A stretch of 64,000 bases of DNA from Imbricaverruca yamaguchii (GCA_034440575.1 JAOTOL010001655.1:2806001-2870000); one strand, 5' to 3'; numbered from the stretch's first letter, positions 32,880-44,350 are shown. A program made the numbers and translations. Notes: generated from the letters alone by a model not told the origin.

Positions 32880-33726
32880 TATTTGACATCATCAGGGAAC
32901 TGCCTTGAGAGTCTTGAGAGGAGGTATCAATTCCGGGCCGTTTCACGCATTCGGTGTCTGGAAGATACTGGAGTCTCGGTGTCTCCTGACTCAACAGGAG
33001 AAGGATTTAGGTGTTATTCTAAACACAAAATTTGGGGCATCAGAACAGACCAAGGAAGCCAGGAAGAAAGCACTGAGAATGCTCGGGGCAATAAATAGGA
33101 ATGTATCGTACAGAAGTGAGGAAGTCATCAGGAAGCTTTACTGTGCATATGTCAGGCCACATTTGGAATACTGTATCCAAGCTTGGTCTCCTAGCTATGA
33201 AAAAGATTGTTGGCTTTTAGAGAGAGTACAAAAGAGGGCTACAAAAATGGTTAATGGTATAAGCAACGTGGCATATGAGGAAAGATTGAAGAAATTGAAT
33301 ATGTTTTCACTTAGATATAGAAGGCTGAGAGGAGATCTCATCGAGGTCTTTAAATTTGTCCATGGTCTGGAGAGGGGATATCTTGGGGAAATGTTTGAAT
33401 TGAACAGAAATGATGCAATTAGAGGTCATAAATTCAAAATTAAAGTTAACCACAGCAGAACAAGGTTAAGGCAGACTTTCTTTACCAACAGGGTAGTAGA
33501 ACACTGGAACCAGCTGCCAGAAAACATTGTCAGTAGCAGCACATTGAACATCTTTAAAAACAGCATAGACAATCATTATAAGAATAGAGGGCTTGCTTTT
33601 CAGTATTACAGGGAGGGCTGATTGACAGATTTGGTGGGCAACTGGTTCAGTGTACAGAGTGCAACCAAGAAGGGCCCTTGTGGCTCATAGTTGCACTAAT
33701 CTTTTATGTCTTTATGTCTTTATGTC
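32880..33726 (+). mobile_element. CR1/L2-type LINE, 5'-truncated 3' end
   Basis: The frame at 32905-33621 encodes the C-terminal region of a CR1-superfamily reverse transcriptase. Recognisable stretches are YVRPHLEYCIQAWSPSYEKD, LERVQKRATKMVNGI, LFSLRYRRLRGD-like MFSLRYRRLRGDLIEVFKF, and FFTNRVVEHWNQLPENIVSS. The order and spacing are typical of CR1/L2/Rex1 elements. The element ends with three copies of the octamer TTTATGTC at 33703-33726, the short 3' repeat expected of this group. The body is intact from the truncation to the stop codon, suggesting a fairly young insertion. Confidence 0.85.
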
Positions 33727-34212
33727 TAAGATGAGGTGCTCATTCATGAGTGTCTTAAGGGAGATTTTATGGATGGTGAAGTTGTTGGTTCAGGGGTGTC
33801 ACCAGGAAATTGGACTGAAGTAGAGGGCGAGGGGTGCAAGTCGTGGATCCGGGGAAACTCCAGATGATCCCGGCGCATTTCGAGTTTTATTTGATGGATA
33901 AGGTGGACCAACTGATTGGGCGGCACCAATAATTTGTTTGCAGGTACTGGTGGCAGTGTCGATCCAGTATAGTTTCCAGGATTGTGGGATGTCAATGAAG
34001 GATCGGATGTCGGTTGTCGCGATGAAGGATGGGATGTTGGTTCAATGGCTTTACCAGAGGTTTTCCAGAGGGAGCGATGGAGGACCTTCTACACATATCG
34101 TTAGACTAATGTGAAGTGACAAATTGAATAGTCTGCATAATCTACGGTACTCCGAATAAATAAGACATTGGTTGAGTGGTAAAGCTAATTCGAGACATGC
34201 ATTGCATATACC
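33727..34212. other. No recognised feature
   Basis: The sequence between the LINE tail and the hAT-like element carries no exon or repeat I can identify. Confidence 0.4.
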
Positions 34213-34220
34213 ACTGAAGC

Positions 34221-34958
34221 CAGGGGCGTCACCACCGGCAGGGGAGGCGGGGGCAGTCGCCCCCTGCCGTGAGACTGCCCCCTGAAATTTGAGGATGCCC
34301 TTATCCAGAAATGCACAGGAAAAAAGGTGAGCAAGGAGGCCGACGGGACAGAAGATCATACGGTCCAAGGAGGCCCCAGGGCTGACAACGAGGCCCCTAG
34401 GAAATCTCTTCCGGTCCCTATAAGAAATGTAGGCCAGAGATTGGGATGAGGCCCCCAGGACGAAAAGGATGCCACCGAGACGGGCAAGAATCCACCCTGG
34501 TGAGACAAGGTTTCCAATGGGTGGTAGGATATTTTTAATTTGGAAAACGATGCCCGCAAGATGGAAGGAGGCCCCTACAATAGACGATACGGACATATCC
34601 TAAGATATCCTTAGCACCAGCCCCGCCAGCTCGCTGCAATCTAGAGGTCAGCGGGAAGATTCTTCTGGTCGAGAAAGCATTAAGACCTTGGTTGGTTTTG
34701 ACACTTAGGTATTTACTCACATACTACATATTTATACCCTGGTATGGCTCAGTTCTCAGCGAAAGAAAATAGTATTGCTATTGCGTTTTACGTAAATGAA
34801 GCACAATTTCAACGACACCAAAGACATCAATATCAAATCATGTTTCCAATTTCTGAACCATACTAGGAGCCTAAAAACAATAGGAGGCCCTGACACAATG
34901 GAGACCCCATTTCGGCGAATAGGAGGCCCTCTGGAAGAATTTCGTGGCGACGCCACTG
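34221..34958. mobile_element. Non-autonomous hAT-like element with 8-bp target duplication
   Basis: The left end CAGGGGCGTCACCAC matches the complement of the right end CAGTGGCGTCGCCAC at all but two positions. The flanks are ACTGAAGC (34213-34220) and ATTGAAGC (34959-34966), an 8-bp duplication with one mismatch, as expected for hAT transposition. The 738-bp interior holds no transposase. It consists of loosely repeated units around GAGGCCCC and AGGAGGCCC. Confidence 0.75.
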
Positions 34959-34966
34959 ATTGAAGC

Positions 34967-36310
34967 GGAGCTACTGATATGTTATTTACCAATTTGTACG
35001 TACCTATCACCGTCCATGGAAGGTGGTGGGCTAGGCTAAAAAGAAACTTTGCTTCAGTTGGTTACATATTTTTGGTGTGCTGGAATTCATGTTCACCACA
35101 AGAATGTCTGTTAAGCCTCACATTACTTTCACGCCTGAGTAAACAGTGCTCTACCTTGCCGACCCTTGAAATCCGCTACTGCACTTTGCCGATTTACAAA
35201 TATATCATACCGGATATCAAATTGCGTGACACATCTATCTTGAGTGAAGCCAGGATCTACGCCGACACCCCCACCCCCACCCACCCCGGACTGCCTTGAT
35301 TCCGTGCCAACCAGCTGAAGCTGCACCGGAAATGTGCTAAGTCAGGTATTTCAGGAAGCCCTCTAATTGCATCAGTGATTCTTGGAGCACAGCTTCATAT
35401 ATGGGCGAGTGTCTCGCAGTCCGACATTTGATCAATGACGAGTGCAAGACCTATGTCTAAAATTGACATCTTCCCAGAAGATTATGCATCCGCGAAAACC
35501 ATCGAAGCTTTTGTTTGATTGCAATAAGGGCCAGCGGTAAGCTCTTTTCAGAATGTATGCATGCTTTGAACGGCTCGGTCTAAGCTCCAAAACATCTGGT
35601 GAGATATTTCGGTGGAAAATGAATAAATTCTGCCCGAGATAGTTCTTAGAATGCAGTAAATTCATTAGTACGCACCGGGGTCGTCACCAGGCTGTTGTGT
35701 TGTGCTCACACAACACAAGTTGTTGGGTTGTCTTACACCCAAAAGTGCCCACACCCAAATGTCAAAAGTGTGCCTACCCGAAGATGAGTGAAAAATTGAG
35801 CACACCACCCCAGCTCACCATTGTTTTACCCAAGGAGCGCAGCCAGGACCGGGACGTGCAGTTTTCCAGCTGCTATCAAAATACCGTGGAGTGTCAGCGT
35901 AGGAGCGCAAAGAAGCGTTCCCGTTCACTTTGAGAGGAACTCGCTAGATATTTACTTTCGTTTCGCGGACTCCGAATTAAACATTAGTTCCCTCAGGTAC
36001 CGCGAACTTGGCCGGGGTCTATTTTAACATCCAAGCTGCGGAGGAATTTTCCCCAAGTCCCCAGCTTGCCACCGTAATTGAACGGATTTACCCGAGCATT
36101 GAGTACAAATGATCCAAAAATCGCAAACAATACGGTCTGTTCAACACCATCAGACAATGTGCAGGAACTAATAAATATTTACCATCGCGAAGCGCCTATC
36201 GCCAAATTTATTCTTAGGATGAATTTGGCAGTTGGCATCAATATAAAAGAAAGGTACCGTAAGAAAGCACCGCGTACAACCTTGTTCAATAAATCTGATG
36301 TTGAACACAG
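34967..36310. other. Intergenic, hairpin-forming patch
   Basis: A palindromic patch TTGTGTTGTGCTCACACAAC lies near 35696-35715. No gene or transposon protein is seen. Confidence 0.4.
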
Positions 36311-36312
36311 AC

Positions 36313-36315
<3 letters not shown>

Positions 36316-36356
<41 letters not shown>
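36316..36356. repeat. (TA)n microsatellite
   Basis: About 20 TA dinucleotides in the intergenic spacer. Confidence 0.95.
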
Positions 36357-36359
<3 letters not shown>

Positions 36360-36419
36360 TATATACCACACCACCCGTCAGTTGCATACCTAGCGCTCCA
36401 GACGGCGTCAAACGAAATA

Positions 36420-36889
36420 CGGCACCGATGAGCGAATGTAAATACAGCATGGAAGGCTGTCGTGAGCGACAATACAGCGGACTTCCGCCAGTGGCGGCGG
36501 GGACGGGCGGCGGCCGACCGCTGCACGTGTGGCCGCCGCCACTTCCGGCTACAGTCACACCACTCGGCGGCGCCAATCTGCACGCTCTCCGTCTCGGGTG
36601 GCGTCCACTTGAAGAGCAGGATGTGTCGTGTGGGTCCGCGGATCACGTGATGCACCCAGCCACCTCTCCGCTGACCGCCGTCACCGGCACCAAGCCCACC
36701 AGGCCCACCAGGCCTATCCGGTCCTACACGTCGGGGGCGCCCAGCCGAAGCAAGTCCGGCGAGCCGAACTCAGGCTCCGGAGGTGCGGCCGTACGGAACC
36801 CCCGGGAAGGAGATAGGTCGGACGGGCACTACCTCGACAGGCCCGCCGAGCGGGTCTCCAGCGTAGATCAAACCACCCTGCACCAATGA
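36420..36889 (+). other. GC-rich open stretch of unknown status
   Basis: A 153-codon frame is open between 36428 and 36889 and ends VSSVDQTTLHQ. It is Gly/Pro/Arg-rich, and the other strand is open over much of it as well. No domain or splice context was recognised. It might be a terminal exon of an unplaced gene or simply GC-rich sequence, so I do not call it a CDS. Confidence 0.2.
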
Positions 36890-37780
36890 ACATAGAGTAG
36901 GGTAGCTCCGCGACGAGAAACTCAAGCTTTAGTTTAGATGAGTGTACAGTTTAGATTGGCCGCCGAAACCAATTTTCACATTTCTTGTCCGAATTTATCT
37001 TCCCGCTGACACGGAACTCAGGTCTCATTGTGCGAGAAGAGATCTGTGACTATCACGCGTAGTGCCGTGGTTAGGCTGAACGGTTGCAAGGTTTAGCCAC
37101 AATTCTGGTGGGTTCTTCACCCCACCGAAAAGGAGTATACCTGGACCACTTACGACGGTCTGGCTGGTATCGCCACGATCAGAATTCAATACACATCAAC
37201 CGATATTAGTACCTCCGCCTTCATCGCTATCGGATGGTGAAACGATTCCGAAGACCAATGTACAGAATAAGTCGTATATTCATGAAATTATATTATACAT
37301 TGTTTAAATCTTTGATGTACAGGTCATCTATACGCGTTAAGTTACCTTTACCTTCACGTTATATGATCCAAGCCAGTGTGAAACGCAAACTACAATATTC
37401 GAGTATGGTAAATACAATGAACAGAGCTGGTATCCACGATAGTCGAGAACCTCGAATTCCCAGCCACGATAAATTCTTGATTCCTTGCAAATCAATAGCA
37501 CCAAGGCCCTCAGACGTAGGGTTTCACCTACATGCGCCACTAACGTGGAAAATAAAAATATTAAATTAACGGACCATCTGTTGAACTAAAAATAATGCGT
37601 GAGCCGTCCAGCTGTCAGGCGGGGCCGGGCCGTGGTCAGGAAGATAGCGATACCACTTAACTATCAACAAGTATCTGTCAAACATACTATGGCTGGTGCG
37701 CGAGCACAAACAGTGGCAGCAGGCTGTGCGAGCTTGCCAGGTCGTCTCGGCCGAGACGATACGGCGGCCACCCCGCCCGC
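36890..37780. other. No recognised feature
   Basis: The stretch is unassigned. It separates the GC-rich open stretch from the 68-bp minisatellite downstream of Shc. Confidence 0.4.
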
Positions 37781-37784
37781 CAGT

Positions 37785-38285
37785 CGATCAACACGGTGCC
37801 GTCACGGCGCTTTCACTGGTAGGCCACCCGCCCGCTAGCCGGCCAATACGGTGCCGTCACGGCGCGTCACCGACGCGCGTTCACTGGTAGGCCACCCGCC
37901 CGCTAGCCGGCCAACACGGTGCCGTCACGGCGCGTCACCGACGCGCGTTCACTGGTAGGCCACCCGCCCGCTAGCCGGCCAACACGGTGCCGTCACGGCG
38001 CGTCACCGACGCGCGTTCACTGACAGGCCACCCGCCCGCTAGCCGGCCAACACGGTGCCGTCACGGCGCGTCACCAACGCGCGTTCACTGACAGGCCACC
38101 CGCCCGCTAGCCGGCTAACACGGTGCCCTCACGGCGCGTCACCGACGCGCGTTCACTGGTAGGCCACCCGCCCGCTAGCCGGCCAACACGGTGCCGTCAC
38201 GGCGCGTTCACTGACAGGCCACCCGCCCGCTAGCCGGCCAACATGGCGCCGGCTAGCGCCGCCACGGCGCGTCACCGACGCGCGC
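37785..38285. repeat. Minisatellite, 68-bp unit
   Basis: About seven units of 68 bp (one shortened) contain GCCACCCGCCCGCTAGCCGG and TGCCGTCACGGCGCGTCACC. The unit is very CpG-rich and includes the self-complementary words CCGTGACGGC-like and GCTAGC. The array lies just beyond the Shc 3' end. Confidence 0.93.
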
Positions 38286-38549
38286 TCGCTCACAGAAGGA
38301 ACTTTCAAACAACTGGTATGCGCCAATAAAATAGAGGATTAATATCGTCACTATTATGACTCGCTACTTGAGCAACAGCATGCGCCTAGTTCACAGTTCA
38401 CGTTCCGGCTGTACAGTTCGTGTTCACTCGCTAGCGGTTGCCGCAGCGACTCCTGGGCCGCCACAGTTCAACAAAACGTCCATTAGTGGCAAGATGGCAC
38501 GAGTAGGGGTGCAGCGTGAGGAGGGGACGGGATTCTGTAGCTCGGCACC

Positions 38550-38785
38550 CGGCCGGGCTGCGGGGGGCAGGGGAGGGGAGGGGAGGGGAGGGATACTGCA
38601 GCTCGGTACCCAGCCGGGCTGCGACGGGCAGGGGAGGGGATGGATACTGCAGCTCGGTACCCAGCCGGGCTGCGACGGGCAGGGGAGGGGAAGGATACTG
38701 CAATTCGGTACCCAGCCGGGCTGCGGCGGGCAGGGGAGGCGAGGGATACTGCAGTTCGGTACCCGGCCGGGCTGCGGCGTGCAGC
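38550..38785. repeat. Minisatellite, 51-bp unit, in the Shc 3' UTR
   Basis: About five units of 51 bp contain CTGCAGCTCGGTACCCAGCC and GGGCAGGGGAGGGGA. The array starts about 17 bp past the Shc stop codon on the minus strand, so it would be transcribed as 3' UTR unless the poly(A) site is immediate. Confidence 0.9.
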
Positions 38786-38801
38786 AGACGGCGGCGGCGC
38801 C

Positions 38802-38927
38802 TCAGCGTCGTGGCACAGGGTTACGAAGCGTGAGTGCCGTCTCCGCCGAAAGGATCGGCACCTGGTAGTCGCGATGGTACTGGATCAGATGCGCCACACT
38901 GTCGAACGTCCGGTCCTTTGTCCGGAC
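38802..38927 (-). CDS. Shc adaptor, last exon (end of SH2 domain)
   Basis: This exon completes the SH2 domain and supplies the stop codon. It enters in phase 0 after TGTGTGCAG and encodes VRTKDRTFDSVAHLIQYHRD, YQVPILSAETALTLRNPV and PRR, then TGA. The V-R-T-K-D start, the F-x-S-V-x-H-L-I-x-Y-H helix and the P-I-x-S-A-E strand are diagnostic of Shc SH2 domains. It joins exactly to DPEGV of the preceding exon. The protein ends soon after the SH2 domain, as in vertebrate and fly Shc. Confidence 0.95.
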   Translation of the reverse strand, partial: VRTKDRTFDSVAHLIQYHRDYQVPILSAETALTLRNPVPRR

Positions 38928-39229
38928 CTGCACACAGGATGGTCACGGTCAGTCGTTGTCACCGGCAGCACCACCGAACACAGCATCATGCGCGTAGGGC
39001 CAATGCTACAACACACTGGAAACGTCGGGACGGCGAGAGCGGCTTCCCCGCTGCTCCAGCTTTCTTAAACACATCTTGCACCTGAGCCGACCGAAACTTC
39101 GTAACTACTCTTTAAACACATCATCACCAAAACAATGCTTGTCGAGTTCTCCCAGTGTCTGTCTATGTCCCTGTCCATGTAACTCTTCTTGTCCATATCC
39201 CTCTTTGTGTCTCTGTCCGTGTCCCCGTC

Positions 39230-39305
39230 CGTGTGCGTGTTTGTGTGCGTGCTTGTGTGCATGCATGCGTGCGTGCGTGCGTGCGTGCGTGTGCTCGTGC
39301 GTTCT
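39230..39305. repeat. GTGC/GTGT simple repeat
   Basis: A compound tract of GTGC and GTGT tetramers follows a stretch of GTCC/TGTCCC-type repeats (39150-39230) in the last Shc intron. Confidence 0.85.
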
Positions 39306-39544
39306 TATCCAGCAAAAATAATCTCGAATCCGTGTGGATCCGATCAGACACCGCTTCCGCCTGAAAGAGTCTCAAGTCACGTGACCACTCAGTTACATCA
39401 GATGAGGCACACTGAGTAAATCTAGGAGCCATGCACCACGGAGCGTGCGAAGAGGCACTCCCTGGGGAGCCAATCACAAGAGCTACGGTCCACGGAAACA
39501 GTCTCAAGGGCCACACCCAAGGCTGATCCCCGACCCACACCCCA

Positions 39545-40240
39545 GGTAGTCAGTCTTAATAGTCACACCCCAGGTAGTCAGTCCCAAGAGCCGCATACCA
39601 AGACATACCCCAGGTAGTCAGTCCCAGGAGACACACCCCAGGCAGTCAGTCCCAAGAGACACACACCAGGTAGGTAGTCCCAAGAACCACTCCCCAGGTA
39701 GGTAGTCCCAAGAACCACTCCCCAGATAGTCAGTCCTAAGATCCACACCCCAGGTGGTCAGTCCCAAGAGCCACACACCAGGCGGTCAGTCCCAAGAGCC
39801 ACACACCAGGCGGTCAGTCCCAAGAACCACCCCCCAGGTAGTCAGTCCTAAGAGTCACACCCCAGGTGGTCAGTCCTAAGAGCCACACACCAGGCGGTCA
39901 GTCCCAAGAGCCACACCAGGCGATCAGTCCCAAGAGCCACACACCAGGTAGCCAGTCCCAATAGCCACACATCAGGTAGCCAGACCCAAGAGCCACACAC
40001 CAGGCGGTCAGTCCCAAGAGCCACACACCAGGCGATCAGTCCCAAGAGCCACACACCAGGTAGCCAGTCCCAAGAGCCACACACCAGGTAGCCAGTCCCA
40101 AGAGCCACACCCCAGGTGGTCAGTCACAAGAACCACACCCCAGGTGGTCAGTCTCAAGAGTCACACACCAGGCAGTCAGTCCCAAGAGTCACACACCAGG
40201 TAGTCAGTCCGAAGAACCACACACCAGGCAGTCGGTCACA
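39545..40240. repeat. Minisatellite, ~28-bp unit
   Basis: About 25 units of 27-29 bp read CAGGTAGTCAGTCCCAAGAG then CCACACAC. The array fills most of the intron between the last two Shc exons. Confidence 0.93.
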
Positions 40241-40422
40241 AAAGCTGCACCTAAAGGGAGTCTGTTCCAAGAGAGATATCCTACGGAGAACCTCTCCCGA
40301 GCAGAATTCGGCCTGTTCATGCTATCCAAGCCTCGCAGGTATCCAGTGTTATGGTTCGGAAGCCCGCTACTCAGCTAGAGTTGGTAGGCATGCACAGGCA
40401 GTCCACGTCGCGCGCTACTCAC

Positions 40423-40564
40423 CACTCCTTCAGGGTCCACCAGGAGCAGGTGTTTCTTGACACCGTTCTGCAGTCCGGTCAGCACGAACTGGCCGGGCGC
40501 CCCGTGCGACTCCCGCACCAGGAAGTCGCCGTCCCGCAGCAGAAGTGTCTCGGCTGTTCTTCGG
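40423..40564 (-). CDS. Shc adaptor, SH2 core exon
   Basis: The 142-bp exon enters in phase 2 after TGTCTGACAG and leaves in phase 0 before GTGAGT. It encodes [39 protein letters not shown] and [16 protein letters not shown] contains the arginine that binds phosphotyrosine in SH2 domains, and [10 protein letters not shown] is specific to Shc. The domain recognises phosphotyrosines on activated receptors at the inner face of the plasma membrane. Confidence 0.96.
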
Positions 40565-42984
40565 CTGTCAGACACAAGGTTTCGGTCACAATAGTCGCAG
40601 CTGCCTCCAACAGTCGTCGTGGTCGCAACGTTCTCCACCAGTTACAACAGACTCGCGCACTCACGCCCGTCCCGGATAGCGACACACCACAAGACAAATG
40701 GCAAACTGGCGAGGTCAGACCTAGTTTGCCTTTTTAAAGCTTGCCAGACCGCAACAACATAAACAAAATAAAGACAAAGCTGGTACGTAATCATGAGCAC
40801 AACCTTGGGCGAGGTGCACGTTTAAGCTAGATTTAGGATAAGGAATATTTTAAGTAAGGGATAGGAAAAACTGCAATCTAAAAAAAAAAGACAAATTCAA
40901 AAATGTGCCATCAACGAAAGCGCCCAATGACACTACCCTCTCACGATTCCCTGAGGCATTTTATCGGTGCAAAACTGATACACATGCCGAGCCAAGTCAA
41001 GCGGTTCCGTTCCAATCTACTTTTTCTCATCGCAAACATACGGCTTCAGGAGCAAATTTCCCGCGCACATGGTTCTACAAGATCTATATCAATTTGATAT
41101 TACAGTATTGAGGTGGTAATGATTAAGTGTACCAACAGATATTGACTTAAAGTAGCCCGTACAACCCAATAACAAATGGCACCGTGCGTGCTCGACTCTT
41201 CGCACTGTTTGCATTGCATATAGGTTGGTTGGTTGGTTGCTTATTGAAGCTTAGGGGCGCATCGATTGCAGCGGTACGACAGCGCTCATGCATTTGTATT
41301 TTCTGCATGAACTAGCAGCGTTGTTCGTCAGTTTCTCACGATTTGTTTGAAGCTCTGCTTGCTCAGATGTTGCTATGTTCCAAATATGCATTTGGCGCGT
41401 GTCGTCAGACCACACCTTCCTAATGACGCTGACGCCACAATATATGTGGGATTTCCCAGCGGAATTGTGCGTTTCCCGATCCCTGAGTAGATGCTACATC
41501 TTGTAGTGCTATGGTTGGTTGGAAAGTGTGCACGGGATTACGTTGTTGGCTATTCTCCTAATTATATTCCCTGTTGTCTATTACCCAGGCTACTCTTTGC
41601 CTTCTCGGATTCCCATGATCTGATGGCAGTGGTGACTTGTTCCATAGCCGAAAATCGAGTCGGGAGAGGTAATCAGTGAAAGGTAACTAGGACACTCAAC
41701 TTCTTACTACAACTGTTGTCATGTTCCTTTGACCCAAACTACGAAATCGTGACGGAGGATGACCTTGTATAACCCTGAGCCCGAATACCAACATCTTTGA
41801 CATAACTTATGTTTGGCATCTTTATATATCGTATAACTTTAAACAGCAGCAACTAAGTTAATCACATTAAAAATCGGTCATGTGTTAACTGTGTTGACCT
41901 TGATATGCCGTCATGACTTAGAGGTTGGGCTTGATGACACACAACGATTATGGACCATAGACAATATGTACGAACAAATAGATACCTATATATTTTCCGA
42001 TTGCTCCCTTCATTATTGTGGGGACTGGGTGCTGCACATACGTGGCAGTTGATACGAAGTCTGAGGGATAGCTTAGTTTGCTTCACACAACCTGACATTT
42101 GTACTTTAGGCCCTACAGACAATATACATCTTCGATACAAATTAAGTACACAGACTACACCAAAAGCCCATTAGTTGCCCTGGGATTTTTAAGTGACCAG
42201 ATCCAGAATTGGACGCTGTCCGGCAACTGTACCCATGTGCTGGAATTTGTATCAAATGACAACCTCATTTACTTATATTCCCCATCAATACTCCCAAGGG
42301 TCTGCCAGATATACTTACTCTCCAGTTTAAAAATCAAGCTTTTAACGCTTCCCGGAAGAACAGAGTACTACTTTTTGCTATAATTTGGATACAGCAGTGT
42401 TTTTCTCAAATCCATGTTTGTAAAAAAAAAGTATCTCACTTTCATGGTGAGCTTCGCATTCTAATGAATGAAGGAACCATTAAACGACTTTACTGTTTAT
42501 CATATGAACTCCACATATTAGAGACTTCGTGCAACAACGTTATTGAAACATTTGCGGGCTCATCTATGATGTGTATGCTGTCCAGCATGACATTTTAGCC
42601 TTAACTTGAATATGTGGGTTCACAGAACCCGATTGGAATTATGTGAGATATTCTTGATAAAGCGTGGATTGGTTAATCTATGCATGCTGACGTAAATTCA
42701 TGTGTTCACGTCTCTTGTATTTGTATCATCTTGCGCAGTTTTTGTAGGTGCAACTCGGGAAATTGCAGACAAAAAATGTTAATCGCCGAAACGCCAACCC
42801 TGCCCTTAATCTTCATCCTTCTCAACCGTATTACCATCCCCATCTGTCTATCTAATATCCTCCATGCATCTATCTCGCATGCATGCCTGCGTCCGTATAT
42901 CGAGTTATCCCTTTACCTAGCTCCTCCGCTATGCATCTGAGACATCTGCTCCATCTCTACTTGGCCTGGCCGTCTGTATCTCAC
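40565..42984. other. Shc intron within the SH2 domain
   Basis: This intron is one of the few without a minisatellite. It contains one copy of the dispersed GCGC-ATCGACTGC family at 41223-41287. No exon, RNA or transposon coding region was otherwise seen over about 2.4 kb. Confidence 0.6.
41223..41287 (-). repeat. Dispersed SINE-like family copy with (AACC)n tail
   Basis: On the plus strand the copy reads GGTTGGTTGGTTGCTTATTG, AAGCTTAGGGGCGCATCGAT, then TGCAGCGGTACGACAGCGC. Read on the minus strand this is a GC-rich body followed by AACCAACCAACC, the same kind of tail as the tRNA-derived SINE near 51.0 kb. Confidence 0.6.
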
Positions 42985-43117
42985 CTGATGGGGCCGTGGT
43001 ACCAACTCTCGCCCGCCAGTTTCTTCTTGTGCTCGGACAGCGAGCGCGGGACGGGTACCGGGCTGGTGGCGGAGGCGGCCGCCGCACCTCCAGACGGCAG
43101 GCATACCCCGAACGGCT
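42985..43117 (-). CDS. Shc adaptor, CH1-to-SH2 exon
   Basis: The 133-bp exon enters in phase 1 after GTGCCTGCAG and leaves in phase 2 before GTGAGA. With the preceding base it reads QPFGVCLPSGGAAAASAT, SPVPVPRSLSEHKKKL, AGESWYHGPI and the first two bases of Ser. The junction gives PFDMQPF, the conserved CH1 motif near the adaptin-binding part of Shc (PFDMKPF in vertebrates). WYHGPI is the first strand and helix of the SH2 domain. Confidence 0.93.
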
Positions 43118-43514
43118 CTGCAGGCACAGCACCGAGGTCATCGGCGTTCACAGGCCACAGCCGACTGAGTGAGGAGTTCACCGACGGCAGCGCAATACAC
43201 CACCAAACGCCTCCATTTAATGATTTAATTTGGAGCAAGACTAGCGCATACGTGTTATTTGTTGCATTTGCTGTTACATCCAGTACGACCACAGCACACT
43301 AAAAACGGAACGGAACTTGCGACTGATTCGATTCCGCACGAATAATGACGACAAACTGTTCGACAAAACTATTGTATCTATGATCTCAGTTGGAGTCGAT
43401 GCCAAGTGGGTGGATCGCATGAAAAGGATAACTGCTCGGCGATTGCGGCCTGTGACGCTTAGCTGTGCCCGTCCGTCTCCGGACACCGATGCACCACCCT
43501 CCAGAGTCACTCAC

Positions 43515-43975
43515 GCATGTCAAACGGGTCTCGCGGGTCGATGGGCATGCGGGTAGAACCGCCAGCGGTACCGGCAGCTGCCGCTGCTGCTGCCGCCGCC
43601 GCCGCCGCCTGACGAGACTCGGCGATGATGGCGCCGTTGACGTACTCGTGCTGGGCGCCCTTGCTAGCGGCCGGCGGCGAGCTCAGGTCGATCAGGTTGG
43701 TGTCGCGGTCGGCCGGCAGACCGGGCAGCGGCGGCAGGCCGCCCTCGGCGCCGGCCGTCCGCCGCGGAGCCGCGCCAGCAGCCGCCGCCGCCGCCGCCGC
43801 CCCCGGAGGTGCCAGCGCCAGCGGCGGCGGCGGCGGCGGCGCGCCTACCGGCTCAGTCACAACGTCGGGCGGCACCTTGCCCGGCAGATCGTTGTAGTAC
43901 TCCGGGTCCTCGTTGGCGCCGTACACCGGTGCAAAAGGCGCCGGTGCCGGAACCGGTGCCGGCAGCTCGATGCAA
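43515..43975 (-). CDS. Shc adaptor, CH1 exon with tyrosine motifs
   Basis: The 461-bp exon enters in phase 2 after CAAACTCTCCGCAG and leaves in phase 1 before GTGAGT. It encodes the proline-, alanine- and glycine-rich central region. PVYGANEDPEYYNDLPGKVP contains the paired tyrosines YYND, equivalent to the twin Grb2-recruiting tyrosines of vertebrate Shc. HEYVNG fits the third Y-V-N site. Both provide Y-x-N for Grb2 SH2 binding after phosphorylation. Two polyalanine runs and a poly-proline run are encoded by GCC/GCG simple repeats. The exon ends at DPRDPFDM. Confidence 0.94.
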
Positions 43976-44009
43976 CTGCGGAGAGTTTGGTCGGTCAGAA
44001 CGACACGAC

Positions 44010-44350
44010 TCACAAGCTGGCACAGGACAACACAACACCGCGACACTGATAACAATCTGGCACAGGACAACACAACGCCGCGACACTGATAACAATCTGG
44101 CACAGGACGACACAACACCGCGACATTGATAACAATCTGGCACAGGACGACACAACACTGCCTTATGGATCACAATCCGGCACAGGACACAACACCGCGA
44201 CATGGATCACAATCTGGCACAGGGCGCCACAACGCTGCCTAATGGGACACAATCCAACACAGGGCGACAAGATGCTTCCTCACGGGTCACAATCCGGCAC
44301 AGGACAACCCAACACTGCGACACGGGTCACAATCTGGCACGGGCGACATG
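44010..44350. repeat. Minisatellite, 40-bp unit
   Basis: About eight diverging units of 40 bp contain AACAATCTGGCACAGGACAA and CACAACACCGCGACACTGAT. In the Shc transcript direction the array ends about 35 bp before the acceptor of the CH1 exon, within the branch-point region. Confidence 0.9.
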
